Source: JALORV01 sp963707445
GTDB lineage: Bacteria > Pseudomonadota > Gammaproteobacteria > Burkholderiales > Burkholderiaceae_F
Direction: 5' to 3'
DNA length: 64,000 bases
Assembly: GCA_963707445.1 (NCBI GenBank)
Contig: CAVPPW010000013.1
Coordinates: forward strand, 248,001 to 312,000
The notes beneath the pieces are model-generated. The model had not been told where the DNA came from and made no database searches. It was given only the letters and a program-made list of their open reading frames with translations. Position numbers and translations under genes: made by a program. Positions 60,294 to 64,000 of this stretch are shown piece after piece; the first letter of the stretch is position 1; the number at the start of each line of letters is the position of its first letter.

Positions 60294-63200
60294 ATGGGCG
60301 CGCCCGACGTCATGTCAGACGACCGCGCGCTTGCGCTGGGTCTCGCACCGACGGCGGACGCGCAGCTCAGAGCGACGCCGCGTTCAGCGCATTCGAGCCT
60401 CACGTGCGCGCCGGGTCTGTCCTATTTCGAGGAGTGCCGGATGCGATCCTGCGCTTCGATGCCGAGGGCCGGGTCGTCTACGCCAATCCCGCGATCGAGC
60501 GCGCGACCGCAGTGTCGCGCTGGAATTTCATCGGGCAACGCCTCGAAGACGTCGAACACTTTGTCCGACTTCGCGCCACTGTGGAACGGCAGCCTTGCCG
60601 CTGTGCTCGAGACGCATGAGGGGCGCTGGTTCAAGTTTTCGTTTCCGCATCCCACCGGCGCGAAGCTCTTCGACGTGCGGATGCAGCTCGAGAGCGGAGT
60701 CGAGCCAGCGCACGCGCACGTGACCGCGGTGCTGCGCGATATCACCGTGCCGAAGTCGGCGCTGCGCGCCACCCGCGCCGCCGCCGACTTCGTCGAGGAT
60801 TTGCTGGCGAGCGCGATGATCGGCATTGCGGTGCTCGATCGGGACGGCCGTCTACCGGGTATGGAACGAACACCTCGAGACACTTGCTCGGCGTACCGGC
60901 GAACGCCGTGCTGGGCCGCGCCTTTGACGAGGCGCCCGGGCTGTCGGCGCTGGCCGGACTCGCGGTCGAGTTGCAGCGTCTCGCCAGCGGGGTGGCGCGT
61001 ACTCCGATCGAGGTCGAGGCGCGGTCGCCTGACGGCGAGCGCCCCTGGGTGCGCGTCAAGCTGACGCCGGTATTCGATGCCAACGGCCGTTTCGATGGGG
61101 TGCTGGTCACGGTCGAGCGCGTCGAGCGCGAGCACTTTGCCGAGGGGTCGCTGACAGCATTGCGCCGCGCGCTCGAGCGCGTCGGCGAGATGGTGTTCGA
61201 GATCGATCGCAGCGGCCGTGTCGTCGACGCCAACGACACCGCGCTCGCCGCGCTCGGCTACGAGCGCGAGGCGCTGCGCGGACTGGCGCTTGACAGCGAT
61301 TGATGCCGGACTGGCGGGAGGATTCGAGCGCCTGTATGAGCAGTTGCTGTCCCGCGGCTCGTATCAAGGCGAGACCACGTACCGGACGCGTTTAGGCTCG
61401 GAGTTCGCGGTCGAGGTCGTGGCGCAGCGGGTGGAGCAGAGCGGCCGCGAGTTCATCCTGCTGCTTGCACGCGACGGTACCGAGCGCAAGCGCGCGGAGG
61501 TCGCGCTCACCGACAGCGCCGAGCGTTTTCGCGCGCTGTTCGACGAGAGTCCAGTGGCGACGCTGCTGCTGGATGCGGGCTTCCGTGTCATCGGCGCCAA
61601 CCGTGCCGCGGTTGAGACGCTGGGGTATGCGATCGACGAACTGGTGGGGCGCGATCCGGCGTCGCTCGTGCACCCGGAAGACCAGCCCGGTTATCACCGG
61701 CTGCGCGAGCAGCTGGCGACCGGGTCCGCTCCGGGCGAGGCCGCCGAGCGCCGGTTCGTGCACCGAGACGGGCGCCTCGTATGGAGCAAGCTGCATGTGC
61801 GGCCGGTCGCCGGCGGCGATGGCTTGCGGCACTACCTGCTGGTGCTGGAGAACTTCACCGATCGGAAGATCTTCGAGGAGCAGCTGCAGGTCGCGCTGCG
61901 CGACCAGCAGACGTTGTTCGAAACGATGTCGGTCGGCGTCGCGCAGACGATGTCAGGCAAGATCCTGCTGGCCAACCGCGAGTTCGCCGACATGTTCGGT
62001 TACGTCGACGGGCAGGTCATCGGCATGCCGCTGTGGGACCTGACGATCGATCGCGACAACCGCATGCCGGGCGAGATCTCCGGCATGCCGGTCGTGCGGG
62101 CGCACCAGACGACGAGCGCCGAAGTGGTGCTGTTCCGCAAGGACGGCGAGCCGATCTGGTGTCTCGTGCAGGCACGTCCGATCCAGTCCGAGACGCCGGG
62201 GCTGGAGTCGCTGCGCGAGGCGATCTACACCTTCCAGAATATCTCGGAGATGAAGCGTCAGCGCGAAGCGCTCAGTCGTTCGCTGCTCGAGCTCAACGTC
62301 GTGCTGGACGCGACGGCAACCGGCGTCATGCACCTGCAGGATGACCGCGTGGTCCGCGGCAACGCGCAGGCGCAGCGCATGTTCGGGCGGCCGGGCGCGG
62401 AACTCGTCGGCACGTCGATCGGTGCGCTGTTCGCAGCCGAGGCGGATTACTTCGAGGCGATCACGCCGCTGCGGACGCAGCTGGCAAGCGGAGCGCCGGC
62501 ATCCTTCGAGGCGCTGATGAAGGGGCCGGGCGGCACCTTCTGGGGCCTGGTCTCGCTGCGCCGCGTGGACAGCGGGCCGGGCGGCCTGATCGCCTCGATT
62601 CTCGACATTTCGGAGCGCAAGAAGCAGGAAGAGGAGTTGCAGACTGCCCTGGCGCAGCAGCAGTTGATCTTCGATACGGCGCTGGTCGGACTGCTCTTCG
62701 TGCGCGATGGCCGTCCGGTGCGCGCCAACAGCGCGATGGACGATCTGCTGGCCTGCGAGCCGGGTGGCCTGGTCAAGCAGATCCAGCTTTTCACGCATCC
62801 GACGGACCATCTGCTGCTCGCGAGTCTGTCCGAGCACTATGCGCAGATCCGCGATACCGGCGCCTGCGAGTTCGAGCTCTACATGTATCGCCGCAAGGCC
62901 GACCCGATTTGGGTCGCGGTGCAGGGCCGGGCGGTGAATCCCGAGCGTCCCGAGCTCGGCTACATCTTCGCCTTCGTCGATATCGATGAGCGCAAGCGTT
63001 CCGAGCGCGAACTGCGCTCGACGCTGACGGAGCTGCAGCTGATCTTCGACAACGCGCTGGTCGCGATGCTGTACGTGTCGAACGACTTGATCCTCAAGGC
63101 AAACGCGGCGACCGAGCGACTGTTCGGATATGACCCGCGCGACTATTCGGAACTGGTGGTGTCGTCGCTCTTCGCGGCGCCGGCCGATTGGGAGCAGATC

Positions 63201-64000
63201 AACGCCGAGGTTGCCGAGGCGGGACCCGACGAGCGCTACTCGTTCGAACTCCTGATGCGGCGTGCCGACGGCAGCACGTTTTGGTGCGCGGGCAATGGCC
63301 GGCTGCTCGAGCCGGGTGCCCCAGATCGCGGACTTATCCTGTCGCTAATGGATGTCGATGCACGGCGACGCTCCGAGGAGGAGTTGCGGCGCGTACGCAA
63401 TTACCTCGACCTCGTCGTCGAGAACCTTCCGGTGCTGGTGTCGGTGCGCGAGGCGGAGACCGGCCGCTTCGTCAGCCTCAACCGGGCCGGCGAGCAGATC
63501 ACCGGCCTGACGCGGCACCAGGTCGTGGGTCGCACCTGGCGCGAGGTGTATGCGCGGCAATTCGCCGACCTGTATGCGGAGCTCGATCGCAAGGCGCTTG
63601 CGACCGGCTCGCAGGTCGACCGTCCGCGCGACGTCATGCTGCGCGCCGACGGCAAACGGCTGACCGTGAACCAGCGCGTCGTGCCGCTGTTCGAGCCCGG
63701 TCCCGGCGTCGAGTCGCATCCGCGCTACGTGATGTCGATCATCGACGACCTGACCGAGGAAGTGCGGGCCGAGGTGGCCCTGCGCGAGACCGAAGCACGC
63801 TTCAGGCAGTTCGCCGAGAACATCGATCAGCTCGTGTTCATCATGACCGGCGACTTTTCGAGCGTCCTGTACGTCAACCCGCGCTATCAATCGCTGATCG
63901 GCGCACAGGTCGACGATCTGGTGAGCGACCCGCGCAGCGCGCTGCGCTACGTCGTGGCCGATGACGCGCAAGGGGTGCTGCGGGCCCTGCCGCGCCTGGT
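60294..64000 (+). CDS. Giant tandem-PAS sensory protein, incomplete at right edge (frameshifts in 5' part)
   Basis: At least 1230 residues; no stop before the window end. The tentative ATG is at 60294. From about 60400 onward ten PAS repeats of about 115-125 residues follow one another, e.g. ILRFDAEGRVVYANPAIERA, MVFEIDRSGRVVDANDTALA, ATLLLDAGFRVIGANRAAVE, AMLYVSNDLILKANAATERL and LVFIMTGDFSSVLYVNPRYQ. Repeats are joined by linkers such as ISERKKQEEELQTAL and IDERKRSERELRSTL. The 5' third needs frame slips near 60400, 60580, 60860 and 61300; 61310-64000 is one open frame. The output domain (GGDEF, EAL or kinase) lies outside. It is divergent from flgM. The ligands of the PAS domains are unknown. 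Confidence 0.85.

Overview
The window is a high-GC stretch of a proteobacterial chromosome. FlhD and FlhC, which are confined to beta- and gammaproteobacteria, occur together with FliA, FlgM, a homodimeric AceE, a DUF3025 protein and an Aap-type amino-acid transporter. This points to a betaproteobacterium, most likely Burkholderiales or a close relative; that placement is inference from gene content. No rRNA, tRNA, IS element, phage or CRISPR array was found.

The sequence carries many single-base indels. About half of the recognisable genes change frame once or more while the protein sequence on both sides of the break stays family-like. I read these as uncorrected sequencing errors rather than true pseudogenes and annotate such genes across their full span.

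Layout. 0-3.2 kb (minus): five genes for small secreted proteins and a chaperone-like protein that look like an uncharacterised surface-fibre cluster, probably continuing past the left end. 3.5-7.4 kb (minus): two tandem degenerate EAL-like proteins, a class II aldolase next to MtnA (a DHAP-shunt-type salvage pair) and a DksA/TraR zinc-finger protein. 7.6-11.3 kb (plus): a Pat/YfiQ-type acyl-CoA-synthetase/acetyltransferase fusion and a TraB/GumN protein. 11.4-14.4 kb: a LigB-type dioxygenase, GST and DoxX gene set with a divergent LysR regulator.

14.4-25 kb (plus): a lipid-degradation block. It has a TetR regulator with a perfect palindromic operator, an acyl-CoA dehydrogenase, a HAD-ECH fusion in FadN-type domain order, a thiolase, a hydrolase, an NTF2-like protein, an enoyl-CoA hydratase, a hotdog thioesterase, an SGNH esterase and an SDR. 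25-29 kb: an amidase and FAD-oxidoreductase pair, then a minus-strand SDR and acyl-CoA thioesterase. 29.4-31.2 kb: an Atm1-type ABC exporter. 31.3-36.8 kb: a polar amino-acid ABC importer with two substrate-binding proteins, two permeases and an ATPase, punctuated by strong hairpins. 36.9-42.4 kb: a cardiolipin-synthase-like PLD, a small lipoprotein, a membrane-embedded spermidine-synthase-like protein, a glycerate 2-kinase and a small secreted protein. 42.7-53.4 kb: AceE, divergent from PyrC-DUF3025-DenD-small protein-FKBP, then a ThDP enzyme, a CbiM-like membrane protein, a small coiled protein, an aldo/keto reductase and a lipoprotein.

53.4-64 kb: a motility and signalling region. It contains CheY, two PilZ flagellar-brake proteins, FlhDC with its own terminator, a FliT-like chaperone, FliA, FlgM-FlgN and a giant tandem-PAS protein running off the right end. 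Three sites match the sigma-28 promoter consensus, upstream of cheY, fliA and flgM.

The most unusual non-coding feature is a dispersed hairpin repeat with compensatory stem changes, at about 29.3, 34.9 and 55.0-55.4 kb. It lies directly before two start codons and as a head-to-head pair downstream of flhC. A perfect 16-bp hairpin across the stop codon of an amino-acid binding protein is also notable.
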